The notes below the pieces were generated by a model. That model searched no databases. It had not been told where the DNA came from and saw nothing but the letters and a program-made list of their open reading frames with translations. From contig SFHH01000045.1 in NCBI GenBank assembly GCA_004555735.1, forward strand, positions 1 through 12,475: DNA of 12,475 bases. Reading direction: 5' to 3'. Below, one piece after another: positions 6,155-12,475 of the stretch. Source of the stretch: Acidaminococcus fermentans (GTDB lineage: Bacteria > Bacillota_C > Negativicutes > Acidaminococcales > Acidaminococcaceae). Each line of letters starts with the position of its first letter. Position 1 is the stretch's first letter. The position numbers were made by a program, and so were the translations under genes.

Positions 6155-6185
6155 AAAACCAACAACGACTATTGGAGGGATTGTC

Positions 6186-6572
6186 ATGGCTGGAGACCAA
6201 CTGCCTCACAATCATGGAGAAAACATCAACTATATCCTGCAAGATCTGCCGGAGAACGCCAACTTTTCTGCGGTGTCCGGGCTGTTCAGCAGCCTGGCGG
6301 ACGCCAACCGGATCAAGCTGTTCTGGTTCTTATGCCATATGGAAGAATGCGTCATCAACCTGTCGGCCCTGATGCACATGAGCAGCCCGGCCCTGTCCCA
6401 TCACCTGAAAATCCTCCGGGAAAACGGCCTCATCACCAGCCGCCGGGCCGGGAAAGAAATGTACTACAAAGCCGCCAATACCGAAGAAGTCCGGCTGCTC
6501 CACCACATGATCGAACTCCTCATCGACATCACCTGCCCGGAGCAGGAGACGGAAGCAAAGAGGGAAGAGTGA
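6186..6572 (+). CDS. ArsR/SmtB-family winged-helix transcriptional regulator
   Basis: This is a 128-residue DNA-binding regulator of a family that usually represses its own gene and a metal-stress gene until metal binds. The central winged-helix is clear: FSSLADANRIKLFWFL, then the recognition region with MSSPALSHHLKIL, and the wing ENGLITSRRAGKEMYY. Possible metal ligands are present: His8 and His10 in PHNHG, the Cys-containing CHMEECV at the usual alpha-3 place (classically ELCVCDL), and a C-terminal helix with LLHHMIELL followed by TCPE. This is not enough to name a metal. GGAGGG lies 6 bases before the ATG. No metal exporter, permease or redox gene is next to it, which is unusual, so its targets must lie elsewhere or it acts only on its own promoter. 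It converges on the AraC gene with 4 bases between stop codons. Confidence 0.88.
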   Translation: MAGDQLPHNHGENINYILQDLPENANFSAVSGLFSSLADANRIKLFWFLCHMEECVINLSALMHMSSPALSHHLKILRENGLITSRRAGKEMYYKAANTEEVRLLHHMIELLIDITCPEQETEAKREE

Positions 6573-6576
6573 AGAG

Positions 6577-7473
6577 TCAAGTCCGCTTTTTCTTCCTGTA
6601 CTGGAAGGGCGTACAGTGGAACTGCTGGCGGAAGGCTTCTATATAGTAGCTGGGGGAGCGGAACCCACAGTTTTCTCCAATTTCGCTGATGGACTGATCG
6701 GTGGAATCCAGTAGCCGGATGCTCTGTTCCAGGCGCAGTTCCCGGAGATAGGCAAAGATGGATTCCCCCGTGAACCGTTTGAAGATGCGGCAACATTCGC
6801 TTTCTGTATAGGAAGCATAAGCAGCTACTTGGGCTAAGGTGATTTTCTCCCCGTAATGGGCTGTCAGGTAGCTGAGGATCCGCTGGGCCACGGTATTGGC
6901 CCGGGACCATTTCCGTGTCTGGAACTCATCTGATGGCTGGTGGCAGAGGACGGCAGCAAAAATTTCATAGAGCCGGGCTGTGGCAAGAAGTTCCCAGCCC
7001 GGTCTTTTTGTTTCACTTTCCTGGTAGATCTCACGGATCTTCTGGAGTACGTCCGCCTGCCAAGGGTCCTTTTGATACAGGGGTCGGGCCGTCAGTACAG
7101 GATCTGAGAGGGCCGGGAGCACATAGTCCTGTTCCAGTACGGAGCCGGGGAATCCGCAGAGCAGCCGGGGATGGATATCCAGACAGATATAGCCGGCGTC
7201 CGGATTCCCTAAGGGACGGGCCATGTGGAGATAACCGCTGTTGATGAAGATGCCATCACCGGTTTCCAGACGCCAGCTGGCTTCGTTGACGGAAAAAGTC
7301 ACAGTGCCCTGGACTACGGCACAGAACTGCAGTTCTTCATGCCAGTGGAGCCTGGTATAGCCCAATACATTGCGGCTTAGGATGGAATTGTAGACAGCCA
7401 TGGGAAATCCATGGGTCCCGTGACGGGTGGATTCCCGATTTCTGGCATCCACTGGGATGTTGGTGACCTGCAT
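6577..7473 (-). CDS. AraC-family transcriptional regulator with N-terminal cupin sensor
   Basis: This is a 298-residue regulator. The N-terminal half is a small-ligand cupin domain (LHWHEELQFCAVVQGTVTF, then LETGDGIFINSGYLH at about 70-85). The C-terminal 105 residues hold the two helix-turn-helix motifs of AraC proteins: ITLAQVAAYASYTESECCRIFKR, and ISEIGENCGFRSPSYYIEAFRQQFHCTPFQYRKK with the conserved GF..PSYY and F....G/T-P-Y/F pattern. AAAGGAG lies 7 bases before the ATG. It is transcribed away from the hydrolase and dpaL operon, sharing a 164-base control region, the standard setting for a local activator. The ligand is likely the pathway's substrate or intermediate, such as an N-carbamoyl or N-acyl amino acid or diaminopropionate, but this is inferred from position only. 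Confidence 0.92.
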   Translation of the reverse strand: MQVTNIPVDARNRESTRHGTHGFPMAVYNSILSRNVLGYTRLHWHEELQFCAVVQGTVTFSVNEASWRLETGDGIFINSGYLHMARPLGNPDAGYICLDIHPRLLCGFPGSVLEQDYVLPALSDPVLTARPLYQKDPWQADVLQKIREIYQESETKRPGWELLATARLYEIFAAVLCHQPSDEFQTRKWSRANTVAQRILSYLTAHYGEKITLAQVAAYASYTESECCRIFKRFTGESIFAYLRELRLEQSIRLLDSTDQSISEIGENCGFRSPSYYIEAFRQQFHCTPFQYRKKKRT

Positions 7474-7513
7474 GGAAAAACTCCTTTCGTCTGAAGAAGA
7501 TGGATTTGGTTCC

Positions 7514-7541
7514 AGTATAACAGATTTTTCAAAAAACGCAA
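7514..7541 (-). promoter_or_regulatory. Promoter of the AraC-family gene
   Basis: On the minus strand TTGCGT (7541-7536), a 16-base spacer and TATACT (7519-7514) make a fair promoter, with transcription starting about 35 bases before the ATG. It faces away from the hydrolase operon promoter. The boxes are about 50 bases apart, close enough for one regulator to affect both. Confidence 0.5.
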
Positions 7542-7561
7542 TTTAGTGATATTTTTCATCA

Positions 7562-7599
7562 GGATTCGCATAGAATCCCTTCCGGGGATTTCTTATAAT
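7562..7599 (+). promoter_or_regulatory. Activator-dependent type promoter with palindrome for the dpaL operon
   Basis: A perfect TATAAT (7594-7599) lies about 40 bases before the first gene. Seventeen bases above it stands TAGAAT (7571-7576), a poor -35. Across that -35 is the dyad GGATTC-GCATA-GAATCC (7562-7578). A good -10, a bad -35 and a dyad at -35, beside a divergent AraC gene, is the expected picture for activator control. AraC sites are often direct rather than inverted repeats, so the dyad could belong to another factor. Confidence 0.5.
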
Positions 7600-7637
7600 G
7601 AAACCATCAGGAAAGGGAGTCCAAGGAGGTATAAAGT

Positions 7638-8858
7638 ATGGAAATCAATGAAAAGCGTCTGATGGAACATATCAATACTTTGGGAAAAATCGGCATTGGA
7701 GAGGATGGCAGGCGGATCCGGCTGGCGGCCAGTGATACCAATCGGCAGGGCCGGGATCAGGTAGCAGCATGGATGGAGGAAGCCGGTCTCCAGGTAGTGG
7801 TGGACCGGATCGGGAATATCTTCGGCATCTGGGAAATGCCGGAAAACAAGGGAAAAACTCCTATGATGGTTGGGTCCCACATCGATACGGTGATCAATGC
7901 CGGTCAGTATGACGGCTGTCTGGGAGTACTGGCTGGCATCGAACTGTGCCAAACTCTCCAGGAACATGGGGCCCGTCCCAAACGTCCTCTTGCAGTGGGA
8001 GTGTTCACCAACGAAGAAGGGGTCCGGTATTCGCCCGATATGATGGGCAGCCTAGTGTACGCAGGGGGACTTTCCTGCGAAGAAGCCCTGGCTTCTGTAG
8101 GCACGGATGGGACCATCCTGGGGGAAGAACTGAAGCAGATCGGATATGGGGGCACCGTGGAACCCGGGTTCCTGAAACCCTTTGCCTTTCTGGAACTCCA
8201 TATCGAACAGGGCCCCATCATGGATGTGGAAGGGTACGATATCGGAGCTGTAGAAAATCTCCAGGGCATCCACTGGCAGCAAGTGACCATCAAAGGAGCG
8301 GCCAACCATGCAGGGACTACGCCCACAAGGCTCCGCCACGATGCGGGCCTGGCTGCGGCCAAAGTCAATGTGTTCTGTCGGCAGATGGTGGAAAAATCCG
8401 GGGGGGTGTGCACCATCGGAACCATGGCCTACCAGCCCAATGCGGTGAACGTGATCCCCAGTGAGGCGAAATTCACCATCGACCTGCGAAATCCGGACAA
8501 GGCCAGATTGGATGGAGATGAAGAGATCCTGGCTGCCTATCTGGAACAGCTGGCCCAGGAAGAGGGCGTGGAAATCACCGCCAAACGGATGACCTGTTTC
8601 GATCCAGTGCCTTTTGATGAAGGAATTTGTCGGAAAGTGGAAAAAGCCGCTGCTGCTCGGAACTTGAAATGCCGCCGGATGGTGTCCGGAGCCGGTCAGG
8701 ATGCCCAGATGATGGCTCGGATCTGTCCCACCGCCATGATCTTTGTACCCAGCGTCAAAGGCATCAGCCACAATCCGGCTGAATACACACCGGACCAGGC
8801 CTGCATCAACGGGGCCAATGTTTTCCTGGACGTGGTGCGGGAAATGATCGGGGCATAA
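7638..8858 (+). CDS. M20-family amidase/carbamoylase (N-carbamoyl-L-amino-acid or allantoate amidohydrolase type)
   Basis: This is a 406-residue cytosolic metal-dependent hydrolase of the HyuC/AmaB/AllC group, which removes carbamoyl or ureido groups from amino-acid-like substrates, releasing ammonia and CO2. The two-metal centre is visible: His81 and Asp92 in GSHIDT...GQYDG, Glu126-Glu127 in FTNEEG, His188 in LHIEQGP, and the late His in GISHNPAEYT. The dimerisation-domain signature NHAGTTPTRLRHDA and SGAGQDAQM are also present. AAGGAGGT lies 7 bases before the ATG, a strong site. It is the first gene of a three-gene operon ending in diaminopropionate ammonia-lyase, which suggests a carbamoylated precursor of diaminopropionate as substrate. 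Family members cannot be told apart by motif, so allantoate or beta-ureidopropionate amidohydrolase remain possible. Confidence 0.9.
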   Translation: MEINEKRLMEHINTLGKIGIGEDGRRIRLAASDTNRQGRDQVAAWMEEAGLQVVVDRIGNIFGIWEMPENKGKTPMMVGSHIDTVINAGQYDGCLGVLAGIELCQTLQEHGARPKRPLAVGVFTNEEGVRYSPDMMGSLVYAGGLSCEEALASVGTDGTILGEELKQIGYGGTVEPGFLKPFAFLELHIEQGPIMDVEGYDIGAVENLQGIHWQQVTIKGAANHAGTTPTRLRHDAGLAAAKVNVFCRQMVEKSGGVCTIGTMAYQPNAVNVIPSEAKFTIDLRNPDKARLDGDEEILAAYLEQLAQEEGVEITAKRMTCFDPVPFDEGICRKVEKAAAARNLKCRRMVSGAGQDAQMMARICPTAMIFVPSVKGISHNPAEYTPDQACINGANVFLDVVREMIGA

Positions 8859-8884
8859 GGAAGGGAATGGGAGAGGGGATTGAA

Positions 8885-10033
8885 ATGGATTTCAAAGCAC
8901 AGCTTACGGCCTGGCGGCATTATCTCCATCAGTATCCGGAAACGGCCTTTGAGGAAAAAACGGCTCCCCGGTTGGTTGCGGAACAGATGCGGGCCTGGGG
9001 GATCCAGGTGGAAGAAGGTGTCGGCAGGACTGGGGTCGTAGGGACTCTGAAGTGCGGGAACGGCAAAGGATGCATCGGCTTCCGGGCGGATATGGATGCC
9101 CTGGATATTACAGAACGGAGCTGCCATGATCATATTTCCCTGCATCCGGGAAAAACGCACGGCTGCGGCCATGATGGCCATACGGTGATGCTGCTGGGAG
9201 CGGCCAAACTGCTGGCAGAACGGAAAAACTTCAATGGCACGGTCCGCTTTATCTTCCAGCCGGCGGAAGAACCGGGCCGGGGCGCCCAGGCCATGATCGA
9301 TGACGGGCTGTTCGAACGGTTCCCCGTAGATGAAATCTATGGCCTCCACAACGCGCCCTTCCTGCCGGCCGGTACCCTTTCCACCCGGGTGGGGGGCCTG
9401 GCTGCCAGCGAGGATGATTTTTCCTTCACCATCACCGGGAAAGGAGGCCATGCTTCTTCTCCCCACGAAGGCAATGATCCACTGGCTTCTTTTGCGGAAA
9501 TCTACCTGGCTCTCCAGACCATTGTCAGCCGGAATGCGTCGCCTGTGCGTCCGGTGGTGGTCTCCTGCACGGAAATAGAAACCGATGGAGCCCACAATGC
9601 CATCCCCACTACGGTGACGGTACGGGGGGATGCCCGGACCACCACGCCGGAAGACCAGCAGCTGGTGGAAAACAGGATGCGGGATATTGTAGAAGGGATC
9701 TGCCGGATGAACCATGCTCAGTGCAGCTTTACCTATACCCATGAGTTTTTCCCTACAGTCAATGATGCCGGCTGCGTCCAATATGCGGTGCGGGCTGCCC
9801 AGGCGGTGGTGGGAGAAAATCGGACCTTTGGAAACTGTGAGCCATGGATGGCGTCGGAAGATTTTGCCGCTTTCCTGAAACATGTGCCTGGCTGTTTCCT
9901 GATTCTGGGAACCGGAAAAGAGAAAAGCGGCAATGTGTCTCTTCATCAGAATGTCTATGACTTCAATGATGATGTACTAGCAACGGGAGCGGAATTCTGG
10001 GCCGAGCTGGCAAGAATCCGTCTGGAATCCTGA
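8885..10033 (+). CDS. M20D-family amidohydrolase (hippurate hydrolase / N-acyl-amino-acid deacylase type)
   Basis: This is a 382-residue cytosolic metallohydrolase that cleaves the amide bond of N-acyl amino acids. It opens with the family start WRHYLHQYPE. GFRADMDALDI is at 65-75, HGCGHDGH at 92-99 gives the Cys94 and His96 metal ligands, and QPAEEPGRGA at 125-134 gives the catalytic and metal Glu pair. GLHN, ITGKGGHASSPHEG and the C-terminal ASEDFAAFL and LHQNVYDFND follow. The frame also opens at ATG 8867, but GAGAGGGG 6 bases before 8885 and the family's usual start favour 8885. It lies 26 bases after the carbamoylase gene and 15 before dpaL. Having two hydrolases of different M20 branches in one operon suggests removal of two different N-substituents, or a second acyl donor; the substrate is not shown by sequence. 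Confidence 0.9.
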   Translation: MDFKAQLTAWRHYLHQYPETAFEEKTAPRLVAEQMRAWGIQVEEGVGRTGVVGTLKCGNGKGCIGFRADMDALDITERSCHDHISLHPGKTHGCGHDGHTVMLLGAAKLLAERKNFNGTVRFIFQPAEEPGRGAQAMIDDGLFERFPVDEIYGLHNAPFLPAGTLSTRVGGLAASEDDFSFTITGKGGHASSPHEGNDPLASFAEIYLALQTIVSRNASPVRPVVVSCTEIETDGAHNAIPTTVTVRGDARTTTPEDQQLVENRMRDIVEGICRMNHAQCSFTYTHEFFPTVNDAGCVQYAVRAAQAVVGENRTFGNCEPWMASEDFAAFLKHVPGCFLILGTGKEKSGNVSLHQNVYDFNDDVLATGAEFWAELARIRLES

Positions 10034-10048
10034 GAAAGGGGCATGACT

Positions 10049-11245
10049 ATGGAAAACGGTATCAAGATCGTGACCCGGAAACCCACTGGAAAATGTCAAT
10101 GGGACGGGCTTTTTACCCGGCAGGCCGCAGAAACGGCCCGGGACTTCCATCGGACCATCCCAGGCTATGCGCCCACGCCTCTGGCGGAGCTGAAAGGCTT
10201 GGCAGGACACCTGGGACTGGCATCGTTCTATGTGAAAGATGAAAGCTTCCGGTTCGGCCTCAATGCTTTCAAGGGACTGGGGGGCAGCTTCTGCGTGGCC
10301 CATGTCCTGGGAGAGAAACTGGGAATCCCTGTGGAAGAAATGACCTTTGCCCGACTCCAGGAACCGGCGATCCATGCCAAGATCAAAGATCTGTGTTTCG
10401 TGACGGCTACGGATGGGAACCATGGCCGGGGCATTGCCTGGACCGCGCACTCCCTGGGCGTGAAGAGCCGGGTGTTCATGCCCAGGGGAAGTTCCCAGGA
10501 AAGATTGGAGAACATCCGGGCCCTGGGCAGCGATGCCTGCATCACGGAATTCAATTACGATGATACGGTGCGCCATGCTGCCCGGGTGGCGGAGGAAACC
10601 GGCGGAGTGCTGGTCCAGGATACGGCTTGGGAGGGGTACGAAGCCATTCCCGGATGGATCATGCAGGGTTACACCACTCTGGCCCTGGAAGCGGCAGAGG
10701 CCCTGCTCCAGCCGCCTACCCATATCTTCCTCCAAGCAGGGGTAGGGGCCATGAGTGGGGCCCTCACCGGATTCTTCGCCGCTTATTACGGCAGCCAGAA
10801 GCCAGTGATCACCATTGTGGAACCCAATCGGGCGGACTGCATCTTCCGGACAGCGGAAGCCGGGGACGGGAAGCTCCATACGGTGACTGGGGCGTTGGAC
10901 ACCATTATGGCCGGATTGGCCTGCGGGGAACCCTGTACCCTGGGGTGGGGGGAACTGGCAGCTCATGCGGAGCATTTCGCTTCTGTCCCCGACTGGGTGG
11001 CGGCCCAGGGTATGCGGATCCTGGGAGCACCGGTGCCGGGAGACCCCAGAGTGATTTCCGGGGAAAGCGGGGCTGTGACCAGCGGTTTTGTCTGTGAACT
11101 ATATCGGAACAAAAAGTTAGAAGCTCTAAGAAAAGAACTGGGCCTGGATAAAGATTCCCGGGTCCTGTGCATCAGCACCGAAGGCGCTACGGACCGGGAA
11201 AACTACCGGCGCATCGTCTGGGATGGAACCTGGGCAAGAGGCTGA
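10049..11245 (+). CDS. dpaL: 2,3-diaminopropionate ammonia-lyase
   Basis: This PLP enzyme (YgeX family) splits 2,3-diaminopropionate into pyruvate and two ammonia in the cytosol. Key features are visible: VKDES.RFGLNAFK with the PLP lysine at Lys75, ATDGNHGRG with Asp122, VQDTAWEGY with Asp191, the glycine-rich phosphate loop QAGVGAMSGAL, IMAGLACGEP, ISGESGAV, and the C-terminal STEGATD motif. As recalled for the E. coli enzyme, the lysine and the two aspartates are catalytic. The frame opens at ATG 10043, but AGAAAGGGG ends only one base before it; ATG 10049 has a normal 7-base spacing and gives 398 residues, the same length as E. coli YgeX. It closes the three-gene operon. The last 43 bases overlap the 3' end of a convergent gene, and a decayed copy of its own 3' end follows 48 bases downstream. 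Confidence 0.94.
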   Translation: MENGIKIVTRKPTGKCQWDGLFTRQAAETARDFHRTIPGYAPTPLAELKGLAGHLGLASFYVKDESFRFGLNAFKGLGGSFCVAHVLGEKLGIPVEEMTFARLQEPAIHAKIKDLCFVTATDGNHGRGIAWTAHSLGVKSRVFMPRGSSQERLENIRALGSDACITEFNYDDTVRHAARVAEETGGVLVQDTAWEGYEAIPGWIMQGYTTLALEAAEALLQPPTHIFLQAGVGAMSGALTGFFAAYYGSQKPVITIVEPNRADCIFRTAEAGDGKLHTVTGALDTIMAGLACGEPCTLGWGELAAHAEHFASVPDWVAAQGMRILGAPVPGDPRVISGESGAVTSGFVCELYRNKKLEALRKELGLDKDSRVLCISTEGATDRENYRRIVWDGTWARG

Positions 11246-12475
11246 GTTTCCCCAGGCTGTGCAATAATTTTGGGAGCAGCTTCCGTATTTTCCGGGTCCT
11301 CTGCATCAGCACAGAAAGGGATACGGACCGGACACAGGAAGGCGAATTGTCTGGGAACGATACTGGGCAAGAAACTGAGCTCCACCGTCAGTGGTCCAAT
11401 TCCATACTTGCTTCCTTCATCAGATATCGATTTGGGGCGGAAGTTGTAGCTGATTTCCCCCGACTCTGCGTAAACTTCATATCTGTTTTCGGGTTCGCGG
11501 ATCATCCGGTTGAGGTCCAATTTCAGCCGGATGATTTTTTGCATCTTTTCGGTCAGAGCCTGTGCCTGCTCCAGGGCGCCCAGAAAAGGATCCCCGGCAT
11601 CAGCAGGATCGATCCATTGATCCTCCAATAATTCTCTGCAGTCAGTACCATCCAAGCCATCTTTCTCTAATTCCGCCAGGTCGATGGCCGGACTGAGCAG
11701 GCGAGAAACACATTCCTTGTAACGGACATCTGCATGCAGGTTTATTTTTTCTTTCTCTCGGATGTCATTTATCTCATGCTTGATCCTTTCGGCACGATGG
11801 GCAAGGAGATAATAGGCGGCTGCGAGCTCCTTCCGGTCCTGGAGACCATAAAGCCGAGAAGAATACAGCTTTTCCTTTCCCTCTTTTCCCATAATCATTT
11901 TTAATCGATCGTGGAGGATCTCTGCAGGATCATAGATGATCAACGTATCTGGCGATGGGGTGTTTTTATACTCCAGGATGGCTTTCGTCAGGGGCCAATA
12001 TCCGTATTTGATGGCTTTATACAGCTTCCGATGCAGGGGATTGTACCAGCGGCCACGGAGTTCAGGGCTTATATTTTCCCAGTGTGACACGTCTGCCAGC
12101 AGGTCTTCTTCCCACAGATAAAAGCCGGGGTGCCGGGGATCGTTGGGGGCAGCAGGGACCAAGGAAAGGCCGCCCTCGAAGAACCCTTTTACGATCCAGG
12201 CATCCAGGGCTTCCCGGCTGGGGAGCTCCAGGAGCTCCTGGGCTTCTTCCGGGGTGTAGAGCTGCTGGAGGATGATTTGGAGATAATCATATTTCCTTTT
12301 TCCCAGGAAGGACCAGTCCTTCTGATGCCACCGAAGGGACGCTTCTTTGTGGTTGGTGGATATTTCACCGGCCTTTATCTTGTAAAAATATCCCACATAC
12401 AGCTGGGCCAGCCGGTTGGCATCGTATAAATACTTGTTTCTTTCTGTGGGAATCTTTTTTTGGAAACTGTCCTGG
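11203..12475 (-). CDS. Hypothetical protein, cut by the window edge, with an abnormal C terminus
   Basis: I do not recognise this gene. The frame is open from the window edge to a TAG at 11203, giving at least 424 residues. A GTG at 12396 could be called a start, but codons above it continue in frame with natural-looking protein (ERNKYLYDANRLAQLYVGYF), so the true start lies outside. The visible protein is soluble, rich in charged and aromatic residues, with helical stretches (ELAAAYYLLAHRAERIKHEI, LEQAQALTEKMQKIIRLKL) that could form coiled coil, and no membrane segment or known motif. It may be an RNA- or DNA-associated or phage-like protein; I cannot tell. From about TVELSFLP onward the last roughly 60 residues are antisense to the dpaL remnant, the spacer and the end of dpaL. 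The original 3' end was probably lost and the frame now runs on by chance. Confidence 0.6.
   Translation of the reverse strand, partial: QDSFQKKIPTERNKYLYDANRLAQLYVGYFYKIKAGEISTNHKEASLRWHQKDWSFLGKRKYDYLQIILQQLYTPEEAQELLELPSREALDAWIVKGFFEGGLSLVPAAPNDPRHPGFYLWEEDLLADVSHWENISPELRGRWYNPLHRKLYKAIKYGYWPLTKAILEYKNTPSPDTLIIYDPAEILHDRLKMIMGKEGKEKLYSSRLYGLQDRKELAAAYYLLAHRAERIKHEINDIREKEKINLHADVRYKECVSRLLSPAIDLAELEKDGLDGTDCRELLEDQWIDPADAGDPFLGALEQAQALTEKMQKIIRLKLDLNRMIREPENRYEVYAESGEISYNFRPKSISDEGSKYGIGPLTVELSFLPSIVPRQFAFLCPVRIPFCADAEDPENTEAAPKIIAQPGETQPLAQVPSQTMRR
11294..11378 (+). pseudogene. Remnant of a second dpaL 3' end
   Basis: These 85 bases align with the last 86 bases of dpaL (11160-11245) at an offset of 133-134, about 78% identical by eye. 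The match includes GGGTCCT, TGCATCAGCAC, TACGGACCGG, GTCTGGGA, TGGGCAAGA and the final TGA. A one-base deletion near 11334 shifts the frame; after it the sequence reads RIVWERYWARN and stop, against RRIVWDGTWARG and stop in dpaL. Nothing dpaL-like is seen upstream of 11294 in the spacer. The divergence suggests an older or foreign dpaL allele rather than a fresh duplication. No ribosome site or start is present. Confidence 0.75.

Noticed and set aside
6029..6646. Rightward open frame overlapping the heptamer array and arsR
   Set aside because: It translates the repeats and the out-of-frame strand of arsR; arsR at 6186 has the ribosome site and a clear winged-helix domain.
8052..10975. Leftward open frames (8052-8771, 8696-9946, 9977-10975) opposite the hydrolase and dpaL genes
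   Set aside because: They mirror the three enzymes, carry no family motif and have no promoter or ribosome site of their own.
11167..11631. Rightward open frame after dpaL as a separate small protein
   Set aside because: It starts inside dpaL in another frame, then crosses the frameshifted dpaL remnant and the antisense of the unknown gene; no start signals.

Overview
The window looks like chromosomal DNA of an anaerobic, gut-type member of the Bacillota. The part right of about position 2455 (near 50-57% GC in the lines counted, arginine written almost always as CGG) is in the style of Acidaminococcus-like Negativicutes. That taxonomic guess rests on style only, because there is no rRNA or other marker here. 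The part left of about 2455 is richer in GC (near 60%), writes arginine mostly as CGC, and may have a different origin. No rRNA, tRNA, CRISPR array or transposase gene was seen.

Layout. Positions 1-176 hold a strong leftward promoter, whose gene lies outside the window, and a hairpin. Positions 177-4222 are a leftward operon: a lipoprotein sugar or glycerol-phosphate type solute-binding protein, two ABC permeases, and a Cof-type HAD phosphatase. A terminator-like hairpin separates the binding protein from the permeases, and no ATPase gene is present. From 4223 to 4427 two divergent promoters lie back to back. Rightward comes a 26-residue single-span membrane peptide (4428-4508), a hairpin, and a C69 dipeptidase (4566-6032). 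A spacer follows with a degenerate heptamer repeat array and a terminator, then an ArsR-family repressor (6186-6572). Convergent to it is an AraC-family regulator (6577-7473, leftward).

Divergent from the AraC gene is a tight three-gene operon (7638-11245): an AllC/carbamoylase-type M20 hydrolase, an M20D amidohydrolase, and 2,3-diaminopropionate ammonia-lyase (dpaL). The logical reading is that the two hydrolases strip N-carbamoyl or N-acyl groups and the lyase converts the released diaminopropionate to pyruvate and ammonia. AraC is the likely switch, acting at a control region with a good -10, a poor -35 and a palindrome across that -35.

At the right end, a leftward gene of unknown function enters from beyond the window. 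Its last roughly 60 codons run antisense through a decayed second copy of the dpaL 3' end and then into dpaL itself, which marks a recombination scar.

Points most worth a second look are the peptide-hairpin-peptidase unit, the hydrolytic diaminopropionate operon, the dpaL remnant, the heptamer repeats next to terminators, and the composition break inside an intact permease gene.
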